A stretch of 64,000 bases of DNA, taken from NCBI GenBank assembly GCA_030847615.1, contig JAUMIR010000001.1:370752687-370816686 (forward strand), given 5' to 3'. The stretch comes from Gambelia wislizenii. Lineage: Eukaryota; Chordata; Lepidosauria; Squamata; Crotaphytidae. How positions within the stretch are numbered: the first letter of the stretch is position 1; each line of letters begins with the position of its first letter. Below, piece by piece: positions 43,952 to 55,284 of this stretch. The notes beneath the pieces were generated by a model that saw only the letters and a list, made by a program, of their open reading frames with translations, was not told the origin of the DNA and did no database searches. The position numbers were made by a program, and so were the translations under genes.

Positions 43952-44329
43952 AACGAGAGAGAGGATGCTCACACATAAATGTATAATAGACCAAATGATT
44001 TCATACTCCTCTGACTCTGCTTTGCAATTCCAGGAGAATTTTCTAGAAACATCAGTCCCAACTAATCAGTGTCTCATCACAACTTCCTCAGAGTTCATGA
44101 GAAATCTAACAGATTGGGATCTGCAAGGACACCATTGGTTTAGGAACCTGCATTCATTTCCATCAGGATAAAGTAGTTCAAATTAAAACTTGCTTCTCTA
44201 GTATAGCAGAGAATACTATAAGGAGAAGGATGTTATCCTCTATACATTACCTGAGTAAATCCTTATGAAATAAATGGATGTACTTTTGAGTAAACATGCA
44301 CTCAGTAGCTGACCTCCAGCATCATCAGT

Positions 44330-44695
44330 GTAACTATGAAAATGGAGACATCCCCCAGCTACGACAATTCCACCCCCAAAACCCTACCTTTTCAGCCTGG
44401 CTGCACCCATGCTGAATCATTTCTGAGGTGCTGGGGATGGGGTTGCAGGGAAATGACATTTGCAGGACACTCCAGATCACAGGGCACATTGAGAACAGGC
44501 AGCTGCAGAGACCTCCTCGGGATCCTGCTGCAACTGCTATTCTCAAGACATCCTGAGACTGGGAGAGCACTGCAGACATCATGTCCCAACACCTCAATCT
44601 GCATGCAGCACCTCAGAAACCTTTCAACTGGGGCTCTGCCAGGCTGCATTCTTCCTTCAGATATTGTTCTGCCTTTGCACATGAACACCTACAGG
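44330..44695 (+). repeat. Dispersed repeat R1, copy B
   Basis: Pairs with 39860-40205 ('gggatcctgctgcaactgct', 'gactgggagagcactgcaga'). Confidence 0.6.
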
Positions 44696-44760
44696 AAGGA
44701 AGACAAGTTCTATCCCTATGGAAGAAAGGAAGGGAGGGAGGGAGGACATTCTATGCATTA

Positions 44761-45095
44761 GGAGATTTTCACATGGGGAAAGTAATCCCTGGGGAGATCG
44801 GGAGAGAAACAGGGCTGTTCCGGTAGCAGAGCTCTGTTTCGCACGCCCCCTTCCTTCTCCTGATGTTCTCCCTCCATGCTGCTTCCATTTCCCTCCCGCT
44901 GTGTTTTACTAATGAAAGTTCTTCATTAATAAAAAATTGCGGAATGTAGTGGGAGGGAAATAGAAGCAGCACGGAGGGAGGATGACAGGAGATTGGGAGA
45001 AGGAAGGGGGCATGCAAAACGGAGCTCTGGTACCGGAACAGCCCTGTTTCTCTCCCAATCTCCCCAGGGATTACTTTCCCCATGTGAAAATCTCC
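44761..45095. mobile_element. Foldback MITE, family FB, copy 3
   Basis: Two ~160-bp inverted arms (start GGAGATTTTCACATGGGGAA; end its complement) around a loop near 44910-44935. The loop shares the ACT-N-GAAAGTTC/AACTTC pattern with the other FB copies. No clear TSD. Frames on both strands are palindrome shadows. Confidence 0.75.
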
Positions 45096-45239
45096 TCTGC
45101 GTGCACCAGTGCTCCCTTCTGGCATAGAGGAGGCCTACTATGTGAGCAAGGTTCTTGCTTGCTAGAAAGGCTTCCTGTGAGTCACATGGCTTGTTTTTCT
45201 TGAAGAAAAAAAGATGACAGGTGAATGAGGAAGAAAGCA

Positions 45240-46360
45240 CAAGAAGAGGTTAACAAACCTAATGAGTAAAGATGATTATGGAGTTTGGGCCTTTTGCTCC
45301 CTTGGGCTAAGTTACTCCTGTATTTCCCACCTGGCTACCTGTTGTTATGTCCCCCACCTTGTCATAGTGTTGTTAACTTCTGTCCATTCCAGCTACCAAA
45401 ACACTAGCCAGTGCTTTTTCAGGGTTTCCACATGTTGTGGATGCCCTCAGTATTTCCTCCAAAATATGTTGCCCTCCTGTAAAAGATGGGGCTTTATCTT
45501 TGAATGCTCAGCTTCAGATACTGTACAGAATCCAAGCTTGGGGAACCGTTTCCATAGCTTTACTGAACATCTGAGGTGGAAGAGCCATACAACAGGAGAA
45601 AGTTTTTTCTTGAGCTTCAAGCTGGTGAGAGGGTGGGTGTTTGCCTAGGAATGTCACTAAAGTTGCCCAGTGTACACTTCTCCAACTACTTCAGAAACAC
45701 AGTGGGACCATCACAAGCCTCAGCCTCCTTCTCAGGCTTGTAACCAAGAAAGGGGAATAAGGGAGTATTTATCCTTCTGAAGTCACCAAGCATTTCTAAA
45801 GTGCAGCGTACTGCTAGGATGATTTCCTGCTGCTTCGCTGGCTTCTAGCTCAAAGAGAGAGTTGGAGACTTGGCCATTTATGACACCCTTTTGAGGCCCC
45901 ATCTCTGTACCTCCACATCCCCATTTTGAGCTCAGGAGGAAGCTGAGGCTCAGTGAGTGCCATAAAACTGGAGAACACCTACAGCACTGCTGGATTTCTA
46001 CCTGCCTAGCTGGTTTTTTTTTATTACTATTATTATTCAGTTTGTTTATCTGAAAAACTAGCAGAAAGTGGGGAAGAGATGAGTGCCACACCTTCCTTCC
46101 TGTCTTGCTAAACTCACATGGGTGGTTAACATACACCCAGGTGCTTCACTTCCTTTTACTTGATGCTTCATCGCTGGAGCTAATCCTCACACTCTGTGAG
46201 GCAGCTCTAAACAAGCTGGGTCAAGGGACAGAGGTATGGTAGCCCAAATGTCCCCTAAAGACTAGAAACACTGCAAGGCTCATCGCTGGAGCCACACCTA
46301 CAGAGGAAACAGAAGATGAAAAAAGCCTAGTTCTGCTGTCCTATACTATAGTCCTGCTAT
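45240..46360. other. Gene-free stretch
   Basis: A 128-codon frame at 45262-45648 is Ser/Cys-rich with no recognised domain or splice support. A short (TTA)n lies at about 46021-46036. Confidence 0.5.
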
Positions 46361-46793
46361 TTTCTGTCCTTTAAAAAGGACATTGACAAGCTGGAACATG
46401 TCCAGAGGATGGTGATCAAGAGGGTAAAGGGACTGGAAACTAAGTGTTAAAATAAAAGGACCGCCTCCATTTGGGGGGCCCCGCAACACTTTATTTTGGG
46501 GACCCCATATGTTTATCTCAGGTCAATGTCACCTAACCTAACCTATTCACAGTACAGGATATTCAGATTATTACTAATAACATTTTTGCAGGAGGAGGGT
46601 TACGAAGGGTGTGTGTGTCCCACAATGATGGAGGTCCCTGCGGCTGCAGGTGCTGCAGGGCCCTTAAACTGGCCCTGTTTTACCTGAAGTACTGTATTAA
46701 GTTCTGTGCCCTCAAGTTCAAGGTGTACAATTCAGCAAGCTAAAATAAGTCCACAAAAGGGCAACAAAGATGGTAAAGAGGCTGGAAACCAAA
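46360..46793 (+). pseudogene. CR1 fragment split by hAT copy 3
   Basis: 'aaaggacattgacaagctgg' and 'catgtccagaggatggtgat' before the insert. 'cacaaaagggcaacaaagat' and 'ggtaaagaggctggaaacca' after it belong to the same CR1 region, so a partial duplication is also present. Confidence 0.65.
46456..46677. mobile_element. Internally deleted copy 3 of the composite hAT-like element
   Basis: Left part matches 54090-54190 (ctttattttggggaccccat, 'tttatctcaggtcaatgtca'). The right end CCTTAAACTGGCCCTG matches the right terminus of copy 2. Only 222 bp; no surviving 8-bp TSD. Confidence 0.7.
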
Positions 46794-47142
46794 GAGATTT
46801 TTAGATGCCTCTTTCAGCCTCTTGCCGCGCAAGCAGCCTCCAGAGCAGTAACGGGGCTGCTGCACGGCAAGGGGTCCATTTTGGACGACGCCGTTTCTCT
46901 CTCGGTGGCGTCCATGACTGTTGCGGCTAGCATTGGAGGTGGCCGCACTGTTTTTTACTCACCGACAACTTCCGTGAGTGAAAAACAGCGCGGCCGCCTC
47001 CAATGCTAGCTGCAACAGTCATGGACGGTGCTGAGAGAGAAACGGCATCGTCCAAAATGGACCCCTTGCCGTGCAGCAGCCTCGTTACTGCTCCGGAGGC
47101 TGCTTGTGTGGCAAGAGGCTGAAAGAGGCGTCTGAAAATCTC
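46794..47142. mobile_element. Foldback MITE, family FB, copy 2
   Basis: Two ~165-bp inverted arms (GAGATTTTTAGATGCCTCTT at the left; its near-complement ends at 47142) around 'actcaccgacaacttccgtg'. Direct repeats CCAAA (46789-46793) and CCAAG (47143-47147) fit a 5-bp TSD with one change. CpG-rich. The ORFs on both strands are shadows of one palindrome. Confidence 0.82.
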
Positions 47143-47147
47143 CCAAG

Positions 47148-47615
47148 TCCAGGGGGATGTCATACTTCCACCTTTTTAATGTGTTAAATGCTTTAAAGGG
47201 ATGAACAGCTGAAAGTGTTAGTATGCTTAGCCTAGAGAAGGGAATAATTTAGCTGTGGATTCCAGAACTAGGAAAGATTTGGAACAGATGAGGGCTGGGA
47301 TCGTTTCCAGTTCTACAATTCTGTTACTCTATTGGCAAGAATTAGGCTAGGCATGAGATGTGAGAAGGAGAAAAAGTGTTATGGGCTCTAGCATCAACAT
47401 GGTTGTGTTTGCATGTGTTGCTTATTAAAAACATTGGGAGAGTACTTAGATAATGGCAAGTAGGTTAGAAACAAGACACATGTGTAGGGGGATCCCATCT
47501 GATTAAGAGGCCCTCATGCAGCAGTAAAAAATTGGGGACCATCCAGATGTTTTGGACCTCAATTTCCAATGGCTCCAGTTAGCATGTCCAATGGTAAGGA
47601 ATTATGGAAGTTACA
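47148..47615. other. Gene-free stretch
   Basis: Short CR1-like words near 47230 (gcttagcctagagaagggaa), otherwise unassigned. Confidence 0.45.
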
Positions 47616-47623
47616 GTCTCTAA

Positions 47624-48977
47624 CTGCCTTTCTCAACCTTTTTACCCTGCAGGAACCCTTCAAGTGATTTTTCAGATCTCAGGGAGATCCTGTATTGAAA
47701 ATATCATATCTACAGCTTGGGGGGGGGGGCTAGGCTATCCCCCTTTTTGGTCTCCTTTTGCAGGCAGGCAAAGACCTTTTTTTATTTACACATGCTTTAG
47801 GCCACTAACTGGCTGTTGTGGATGGGAATTTTAAAGGGAGATGTCATACTTCTACTTTTTTAATGTGTTAAACCCTTTAAACTGTTTTAACTCATGTGTT
47901 TGGTTTTTTAAATTGTTTATAAATTATCTTTTAAAATTGTTAATACATTGTTCTTCAATATTATATCTGCTTGGTTTTTACCTATGTTCTGCTCTAATTC
48001 ATATTGTAAGCCACCTGGAGCCCTGTACTTGTAGAAAGGCAGAGTATTAAATAAATAAAGAGTAACTGGGGAGATTCAACATTGACAAATCTATCTCTCC
48101 TCATCTATCATTGAACCGTCTGGTTGCCTTTTTGTGTTGCTGCTTTTTGCAATAGGGAACAACCTTTGAACAGGAAGCTTTACATGCCTGACTTCACCAG
48201 CCATCGGAGCCTCGGCAGTTTGCTATCGGCCATGCTGACAAACAAGCCCCCAGACAGCCCATAACTTGGAGAGGCCAAAGTCCAGATGGCTGGGCTGCCA
48301 CATGGAGGGGGGAGGCTGAGGGAGAAATGGCCGGGTCCCCCTGATTGGCTCATAGCTCGGGGGGGGGGAAGGCTGGAGCCCCTGTAGTCCCTGGGGCCAA
48401 AGGGGGGGGTTGAGGGCCTACTGGCCAAGTTCCCCGTGTCCACGTGGCTGCGCAAAGCTGGCCATAGGTGAGTCCGAGCGCAATTGGCCCCAAAGTCCCA
48501 GAGGATTAGGCTAATCAGGCTGCCAAAATTACCCCCCAGGGGCTGCCCAATCCGCCGAAGCCATGGCGGATAAGGCCAACTGGGCCACCCAACTTGTCCC
48601 CCAGGGGGCTGCCCAAATCCCCGCGGTCGGCACCAGAGCTGCTTGGTACTCCCTGTTCATGATTGTCCACCATTCCCCTGCTGATGCTCCAGTCTGTTGG
48701 TCACAATACAGATATACAAGAAGTAACAATGAAAAACACTGCGGTGGGGGGGGAGAGAGAGAGAAAGAGACAGGAAGGGGAAAAGCTGAGCTGAGCTGAG
48801 CTGGAGCCATGGAGGGAGGCTGTGGCTCCTCCCACACAGAAAAGAGTTGGCAGGATGCTCTGAGGAGCCGGCAGAGGCAGCTGGGACACAGCTGGATCCT
48901 AAAGCCCAACAGATCTCATTAGTATTTCTCGCGAAACCCCTAGCCATATCTCACAGAACCCTGGTTGAGAAACACTG
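47624..48977. mobile_element. hAT element, 1.35 kb, non-autonomous
   Basis: Left end CTGCCTTTCTCAACCTTTTT and right end GGTTGAGAAACACTG are Charlie-like inverted repeats. Flanks GTCTCTAA (47616-47623) and GTCTGTAA (48978-48985) form an 8-bp TSD with one mismatch. The interior includes an L2-like 3' tail (47860-48062) and a GC-rich block (48180-48860). No transposase frame. Confidence 0.72.
47860..48062 (+). repeat. L2-type LINE 3' tail nested in hAT
   Basis: 'gttaaaccctttaaactgtt', 'attgtaagccacctggagcc' and the terminal 'aaataaataaa'. Confidence 0.65.
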
Positions 48978-49369
48978 GTCTGTAACATCTGGAGGGCCAA
49001 AGGTGTCCCATTCCACTCCTAATGTCTCTCGACACATATGCTTGCTTGAACATAAAATGTGTGGGAGCAATGCTGAAAATATGAATTGCATCATTGAGAG
49101 TAAATCCACCAACGCAAGTAGCAAAGTCTGAACAAAGGACTTTGATAAGCCATGAACAGTCAAATCAGCTTCAGAAATATTAAGTTGAATTAAGGATATT
49201 CTTTGAAATCAAAATTACTGCTTTACCTGCAACCCTTTTGCCAGTATGTACTCTTGCAATTCTAAAGGAAAGGGGGATTATTTAGCAAAAGAACATAAGA
49301 GTTAAAGCTTTGGAATGGCCAGTTGGTAGACCCCCCAGGACACCACCCCTGACTGAGGCCATTCTGTCT

Positions 49370-50420
49370 ATTGCAGATATACCTCCAAAAGGACTGAGTT
49401 TACAAGCCACACTAACAAACAGACGTACACTTTGGCCCACTTTACCATTTGCAATAGCAATCTTGCCATCTATACAATACAATGCAAGCATCTAAAGATA
49501 TATGTGGGAAAGACAGGAAGGCCTCTTAAAAAAAACGTACAGGAGAATACCTTTCAAATATAAGAAACAAGAGAACAAAAAAAGGTGATCTCTTGGTAAG
49601 TCATTTTTTGGAATGCCATCATCCTACAACAGGCCTCAAATTTCGGGTTATACAAAAAAATAAATAATAATGAGAAGATTCTATTTAAAAAAGAAGCAGA
49701 CTGGATTCTAAAATTAAAATCTTTAGTTCCTAGAAGACTAAACGAAGAACTTGATCTTCTCCCACTTTTTAAAATTCACTTTGAACTTTTTTTAGCTCAG
49801 TTGCATGATCCATCCTTGAAGACTGTCTCACTTTCCCTTTTCTCCCTCCCCACTTTTCCCTGGCCATCTGCTAAGATAAAAAACAAAAAACACCTTGAGC
49901 CTGGTTCTCTAGTTTCTTGTGGGTCCAGCCAATGGAATGAGATTTTCCGCTCCAGAAATGTCTGCAGCTAGATAGCACATTGGTGTGTATAGTCGGCCCT
50001 CTGTATCCACAGATTAGGCATCCACAGATTCCACAATCCACAGTTTTAAATATTTTTTTAAAAATCCAAGAAGCAAACCTTGATTTTGCCATTTTATATA
50101 AGGGACACCATTTTACTATGTCGTTGTATATAATGGGACTTGAGCATCCATGGATTTTAGTAGCCACGGGGGGGCGGGGGGGTGTCCTGGAACCAAACCC
50201 CAATGGCTACCAAGGACCCACTGTATAGGCTTTCAGCAATATACAAAACCTGGAATGCACAATGATATTTTATGTAGATATTATTGTAAAATTGTGTGTT
50301 GTCATTTTGATTTTTAATTTGATATTTCTGTTTTTGTTTTTATGTGGGCCCTGAGGAAGGCCATTGAGATATATACATAGCCCAAAACACATTGGGCATG
50401 TTCCTAAATAAATAAATAAA
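49370..50420 (+). pseudogene. Second Penelope-like element, GIY-YIG and 3' end
   Basis: One frame (with a stop and small shifts) gives KRTEFTSHTNKQTYTLAHF, NLAIYTIQCKHLKIYVGKTG (the GIY-YIG core), RPLKKNVQENTFQ and KEADWILKLKSLVPRRLNEE (a C-terminal block shared by vertebrate Penelope relatives). Its 3' end at 50347-50420 has a CTGAGGA ... AAAAC ... TTGGGC arrangement resembling a worn hammerhead, then (AAAT)n. It is interrupted by a Tigger MITE. Different family from 40595-41675. Confidence 0.75.
49990..50223. mobile_element. Tigger-like MITE inside Penelope element
   Basis: Left end TAGTCGGCCCTCTGTATCC; right end complement 'ggctaccaaggacccactg'; TA on both sides (49988-49989, 50224-50225). 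A G-run lies at about 50168-50182. Confidence 0.8.
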
Positions 50421-50819
50421 TCCACAAATAAATACTCATCCACTGAGCACTGGGGGATTTACCTCCCCAGGTAGGGAGCCTTGGTCACATGTTTCAGGCC
50501 AGCTTCCTGCCTTCCGAGATAGTGAAGGAGACGGTGGCAGTGGGTGTGGAGATTGGCCAGCATGCCTGTCTGGACTCTCACCTATCTGGAGGCAGTAACG
50601 GGGAAACAATGGGACTGATCCACAGCCAGGATATGCCAGTGAGAAGCTCATGTAGATGAGTCCCATGTCTTATTCCTTCTCTATTAATCTTTGATTTCAG
50701 CACTTGGCCTCGTTTCAATTTGGATTGTTGCTTAACTGTTCTGATGACCGGTTGCTGCTTCATCTTCACAAAATTACAAACGGAATAAAGAAATATGATA
50801 CAATTAGCTATACTCGGTG
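50421..50819. other. Gene-free stretch
   Basis: No exon or repeat recognised. Confidence 0.45.
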
Positions 50820-51250
50820 TAACATCACCCTTACCCCCCCCACTACACCACCCCACAGTACACACGCTGCTCCCCTGCCCCTCATCACCCTCCCTACACC
50901 CCCACAATCCATGCCACCCTCCCCACGCTCACGCTGTCCTCCCCGTGATTGTGCCGCCCACTCTCACATCCTGTGCCGCCCTCCCCATACTCGCGCTGCC
51001 CCCCATGCCCCTCATCACCCTCCCCGTGCCCCCCCTGTGACCCACACTGCCCTCCTTGCACTTGTGCCACCCTCCTTGTGGTCGTGCCACCCACCCCTCA
51101 TCCTGTGCTGTCCTCCCCATGCTTGTGCCACCCCTGTTCCCCACGTTGCCTTTCCCACACTCGCACCGCCCTCCCCGTGCCCCATGCCACCATCCCCATG
51201 CACACACACACAAACCATGCCACATCCCCCATGCTACTCACCCCCCTCTG
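50820..51250 (+). repeat. C-rich degenerate minisatellite
   Basis: Irregular 20-35-bp words of the type 'tgccaccctccccatgc'. This creates overlapping Pro/His/Cys-rich open frames on both strands (up to 186 codons) that carry no domain. Confidence 0.7.
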
Positions 51251-51506
51251 CCCGCCATGTTTAGAAAAGACTTAAAGGCCCACATGTTCCCACCCCCAGT
51301 GTACTGATTGGCTGGCCAACTGAGCTTTGATTGGTTGGTCAGTTTCCTAAGTGGCCAATCAGCACACTGGAAATGGCAACATACTCAAGAGAAGTATATA
51401 TATATATATAGATTTTCACAAATGTTCAATCTACAGTATATCAGTGTCTCATACAGATGACCTTGGAAGAAGAGGAGGAGGAAGAGGAGGAGAGATAAGA
51501 GACAAA

Positions 51507-52088
51507 GGAGATTATCAGACGCAGCAAATGTGGTGCAATAACAATGCCAGTGGAATGCAAAAGGACGCCAATATCAGACGCTGTTGTCCTTTTGTGTTCT
51601 GCTGGCACTATTCTGGCATTTCTTTTTACTGGCAGCTGAAGACATCAATAGATCCCCTGTTGCGATTTGGTGCCGGCATTGTCGGCATGCGAAACCTCGG
51701 GCCATTTAATTTTCGTAAATGCAGCATCAAAGGCCAGTCCAATGCAAACACTTCTGGGTGAAATCAGGACATCCAGGTAAGTTTCTTTCTTTTTATGAAC
51801 CTCCCTGGGTTACTTGGGACTTATTAAGTGTGTTTAGGTGCTTGGTGTAACTTTTTAGGCTTTATTTTTGTTTTTATTTTTGAATTTCCCACGCAATGAA
51901 GTCTCACAGGGTTTCGAATGAGGAAATGAACAGGGCTCCATTCTTTCCTCTTTATTGGCCGGGGCTGCCTTTGCTGGGAAAGGAAGGTAAATGCAGTGGG
52001 GAGCGTTCTTTTGCCGGCATGAAAATGTTTTTTTTTTTTTTTAATGCTGGCAAAAGAACGTTTAAAAGGGGATTGTCTTATAATCTCC
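51507..52088. mobile_element. MITE-like element with GGAGATTAT ends
   Basis: Left GGAGATTATCAGACG; right complement TGTCTTATAATCTCC; AAA on both sides. 582 bp with internal inverted words (tgccagtgg / ctgctggcac; gcaaaaggac / gtccttttgt). Family unknown. Confidence 0.6.
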
Positions 52089-52391
52089 AAAGAAACAAGC
52101 ATTGGATTGAGTTCAATTGCCACTCCCAACTAAAGTAAGCCCACTGAATGTTTTTCATGATTGTTGATTTTCCACTCACTTGATTTTAATGAATTGACGA
52201 TTAGTATGTCCAGAATCTACCTGCTTGATCCTTGGTCCTGACAGATCCATTTCACCTTCAGCTTCTCAAAACAAGGTTGTGGGAAAAGGTTTGTTTAAAA
52301 GGTTGGATACCAGCTTGATGAACTGAGTAGAGAGCTCTGCATCATTAGGGACAAGATTTTGACTTCTAGCCCTTTACTTGCAAGATAAACT

Positions 52392-52965
52392 GCAACACGG
52401 TGGCGTCAGCAGTGATTGGACCGCAGGGAGGCCAGGCAGAGGCCCAAACCACCCAGAGAAACACTAGCCATGACAGTACAGCAGCAGTTGCGGAAGCAGC
52501 GAAGCCGGGGAGAATTTGGGAAGGTATAGAACCCCGCCCAGGAACACCTCTCCCAGCAACGCGGCAGCAGCAGCAGCAGCAACTGGGCCACAGGGAGGAC
52601 AGGTGGAGGCCCAAAGCACCCAGAGAAACACCATCCAAAGCGGCACAGCAGCAGTCGCAACAGCAGTGAAGCTGGGGAGAATTCGGGTGGGAACACCTTC
52701 TCCTAGCAACACGGCGGCGGCAGAAGTGGCTGGGCCACAGGGAGGCCAGGCGGAGGCCCAAACCGCCCACAGAAGCACCATTCAAGATGGCGCAGTGGCA
52801 GTCACAGCAGCAGCAAAGTCGGGGAGAACTCGGGTGGGTATAGAACCCCGCCCAGGAACATCTCTCCTAGCAACGTGGCGGCAGCAGCAGTGACTGGGCC
52901 AGAGGAAGGGCAGGTGGAGGCCTAAACCGCCCAGAAAAACACCATCTAAAGCACCATTAAAGCCC
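52392..52965 (+). repeat. Tandem ~164-bp monomers at the 5' end of L2
   Basis: Units begin with 'gcaacacgg'-type words at 52392, 52556, 52706 and 52870 (164, 150, 164 and about 96 bp). Each contains 'gggccacagggaggccaggc' and 'ggcccaaaccacccagagaa' or close variants. GC-rich, directly upstream of the L2 endonuclease frame. Reading frames here are Gln/Ala-rich repeats and not proteins. Confidence 0.8.
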
Positions 52966-53055
52966 TTTGTTGAGATGGCCATGAGAACGTAGGGTGGGAA
53001 CACAGCTAGATCGTTTGCCATTCTCATTATCTATGGGGCCGGGAATGATCTGGGA

Positions 53056-54074
53056 GTGGGAATTGAGGTTGTGCGGGGGAAGGGAAGGTATGGCAGTAAC
53101 AGATTGAAGAGTTGTTATAAAAGAAGGCAGGATCGATGCTTAATATCTATCCCACCTTCAGTTCACTCTGTTTCCCAGAATAAATTGGAGAGCGCACCAA
53201 CCATTCCACAGACCCTCACTCTGCTCCTTTGCAATGCTAGGTCGTTTAAAAACAAGACTCATATCATCCATGACCTTTTATTAGATGAGGCTGCCAAACT
53301 GGCATGCTTTACGGAGACCTGGCTGGGAGAGGCCAGTGCTGCGACTTGGGCGCAGGCATTCCCCACCGGGTACTCAGTCAGTGAGCAGGTAAGGAAAAGT
53401 GGGTGGGGGCGGAATGGCTCTGGTTCATAGAAACAATCTAACCTTGACCAGGAAGCCTATCCAGAATCCAGTCCACATCGAGTGTATGTACCTAAGCCTG
53501 AGGACCAGGGATAGCTTAGGGATTCTGTTTGTATACCAGCCACCCCATTGTCTAACAGACTCCCTAACCGAGCTGACACAGCTGGTCTCAGAGTTGCTGC
53601 TGGAGTCACCCAGACTTTTAGTTCTGAGCGACTTCAACATCCCACTCAAGACCAGCTTGCTAAATCTAACTGGTGCAGCTCGGGAGTTCATGGAATCCAT
53701 GACAAACATGAGCCTATCCCAATTGGTTGTCGGGCCTACTCACTGTGCAGGTCATACCCTCGATGCGGCCTTTAGTATGGAACAGCAACATCTGTGGGCG
53801 GAGGTTATTAAAACTTCCACATTGTCATGGATGGATCATTTCCTGGTCAAGATGGAGCTAAGAGCCACTGTCTGCCCCACTGGGGGTGGCGGACCTATTA
53901 GAATAGTCCGCCCTCGAAGGCTAATGGAACCAATTGGATTCCAGAAAGCCTTGGAGGGTTTAATGGTTGGTAACGCCGGTGATTCTGCTGAAGCTTTGAT
54001 TAATATTTGGAACACTGACCACACCAAGGCTATCGACATAATCGCTCCCAAACGTCCTTTCCAGGCTGCTCCTA
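53056..54074 (+). pseudogene. L2 apurinic-type endonuclease domain
   Basis: LLLCNARSFKNKTHIIHDLL, then ACFTETWLGEASA (the catalytic Glu region), then a frame change near 53400. Next FVYQPPHCLTDSLTELTQLV, LLVLSDFNIPL (the usual GDFN with Gly changed to Ser), HTLDAAF and SWMDHFLVK (the final catalytic Asp-His). The frame runs into the hAT element at 54083 (IDIIAPKRPFQAAPNRK). Confidence 0.85.
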
Positions 54075-54082
54075 ACCGTAAG
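54075..54082 (+). repeat. 8-bp TSD of composite hAT, left
   Basis: ACCGTAAG, identical to 56683-56690. Confidence 0.95.
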
Positions 54083-54197
54083 CAGGGCCGGTTTAAGGAA
54101 TTTTGGGGCCCCCTGCAGTGCTTTATTTTGGGGCCCCCATATGTTTATCTCAGGTCAATGTAACCTAACCTATTCACCGTACAGGATGTTCAGATCA

Positions 54198-54434
54198 CAG
54201 TAGGGCCCCCGTATCCATGGATTCATTATCCATGGGACACAGAACAGCACACCTACCCTAGAGTCTTCCTAGTAAATGTGTCCTCCCTAGTGGTTTTCTA
54301 GGCCCTCCAAGGTAACTCTATGGTATTTTAAACCAGAAGTACCATTTTTTTTCAATGGTGTTCACTATTATTCATGGTTTTCAGAATCCACCCCCCCCCC
54401 GAACCAATCCCCAGTGGATAAGAGGGGCCTACTG
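54198..54434. mobile_element. Tigger-like MITE nested in hAT copy 2
   Basis: CAGTAGGGCCCCCGTATCC at the left, its complement ending 'ggggcctactg' at the right. Same insertion as 53-292. Confidence 0.7.
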
Positions 54435-54559
54435 TATTACATAATTTGACACCAATAATTTAGTTTAAAAACTATATTATAGGCACTAACATAATATTTT
54501 TAGTTTATTAGCAATTAATGTAATGATGTAGATTTCCTCAAAGAAAAGAAAGAGTGGAC

Positions 54560-55180
54560 TACAAGCTGAACATGAGTTAGCAGTGTGATGCAGCAGCAAA
54601 AAATGCCAATGCAATTCTAGGCTGCATTAATAGTGTCTAGATCAAGGGAAGTAATAGTATCACTCCATTCTGCTTTGGTCAGACCTCACCTGGAATATTG
54701 TTTCCAGTTCTGGGCACAACAATTCAAGAAAGATACCGAGAAGGATGTTGGGAGGTCTGGAAGCCATTATGCCCTATGAGGAACGGCTTAGGCAGCTGGG
54801 CATGTTTAGCCCAGAGAAGAGAAAGTTAGGAGGGGACATGATAGCCATGTTTAAATATTTGAAGGGGTGTCATACTGAGGAAGGAGCAAGCTTGTTTTCT
54901 GCTGCTCCAGAGACTAGGACACGGAGCAATGGACTCAAAGTATAGGAAAAGAGATTCTACCTAAACATTAGGAAGAAGTTCCTGACAGTAAGAGCTGTAA
55001 GGCAGTGGAATACTCTGCTGCCTGGGAGTGTGGTGCACTCACCTTCTTTGGAGGTTTTTAAGGAGAGGCTGGATGGGCATTTGTCAGGAATGCTTGGATT
55101 GTGTGTTCCTGCAGGGCAGAAGCCAATCGGATGGGATGGCTGTTGGGTTCCCTTCCAGCCCTATGATTCTAGGCTGCATT
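54560..55180 (+). pseudogene. CR1 LINE 3' end nested in hAT copy 2
   Basis: 'gaagtaatagtatcactcca', a partial frame RLRQLGMFSPEKRKLGGDMI at 54745-54945 and the C-terminal FLRRGWMGICQ region. The tail is 'ccctatgattctagg'. More decayed than the copy at 392-1055 (stop at 54943, small deletions). Confidence 0.83.
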
Positions 55181-55284
55181 CAGAGCCTGGGAAAGTTACT
55201 CTTGGATTACACCTCCCAGAATCCCCCTGCCAGCACCCTTCTCAAGATCTGGTTGCATTGTTCCTTTTCCAGCATTCTCTAGCC

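Noticed and set aside
44769..45240. Frames of 104-118 codons on the minus strand
   Set aside because: Both arms of a palindrome give mirrored frames; no domain.
45262..45648. 128-codon Ser/Cys-rich frame
   Set aside because: No recognisable domain, paralogue or splice context; length is possible by chance.
46770..47163. Two near-identical peptides on opposite strands (about 78 aa each)
   Set aside because: Automatic result of a foldback element, not a pair of genes.
48529..48947. Frames of 60-126 codons in the GC-rich block
   Set aside because: Inside a non-autonomous hAT element and overlapping on both strands; no domain.
50704..51307. Pro/His/Cys-rich 186-codon frame
   Set aside because: Low-complexity C-rich minisatellite open in all frames.
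52366..52893. Gln/Ala-rich frames resembling a polyQ protein
   Set aside because: They reflect ~164-bp tandem DNA monomers and are open on both strands.
52392..52965. Spaced repeats considered as a CRISPR-like array
   Set aside because: Units are contiguous 164-bp tandem copies without unique spacers, in a vertebrate genome.
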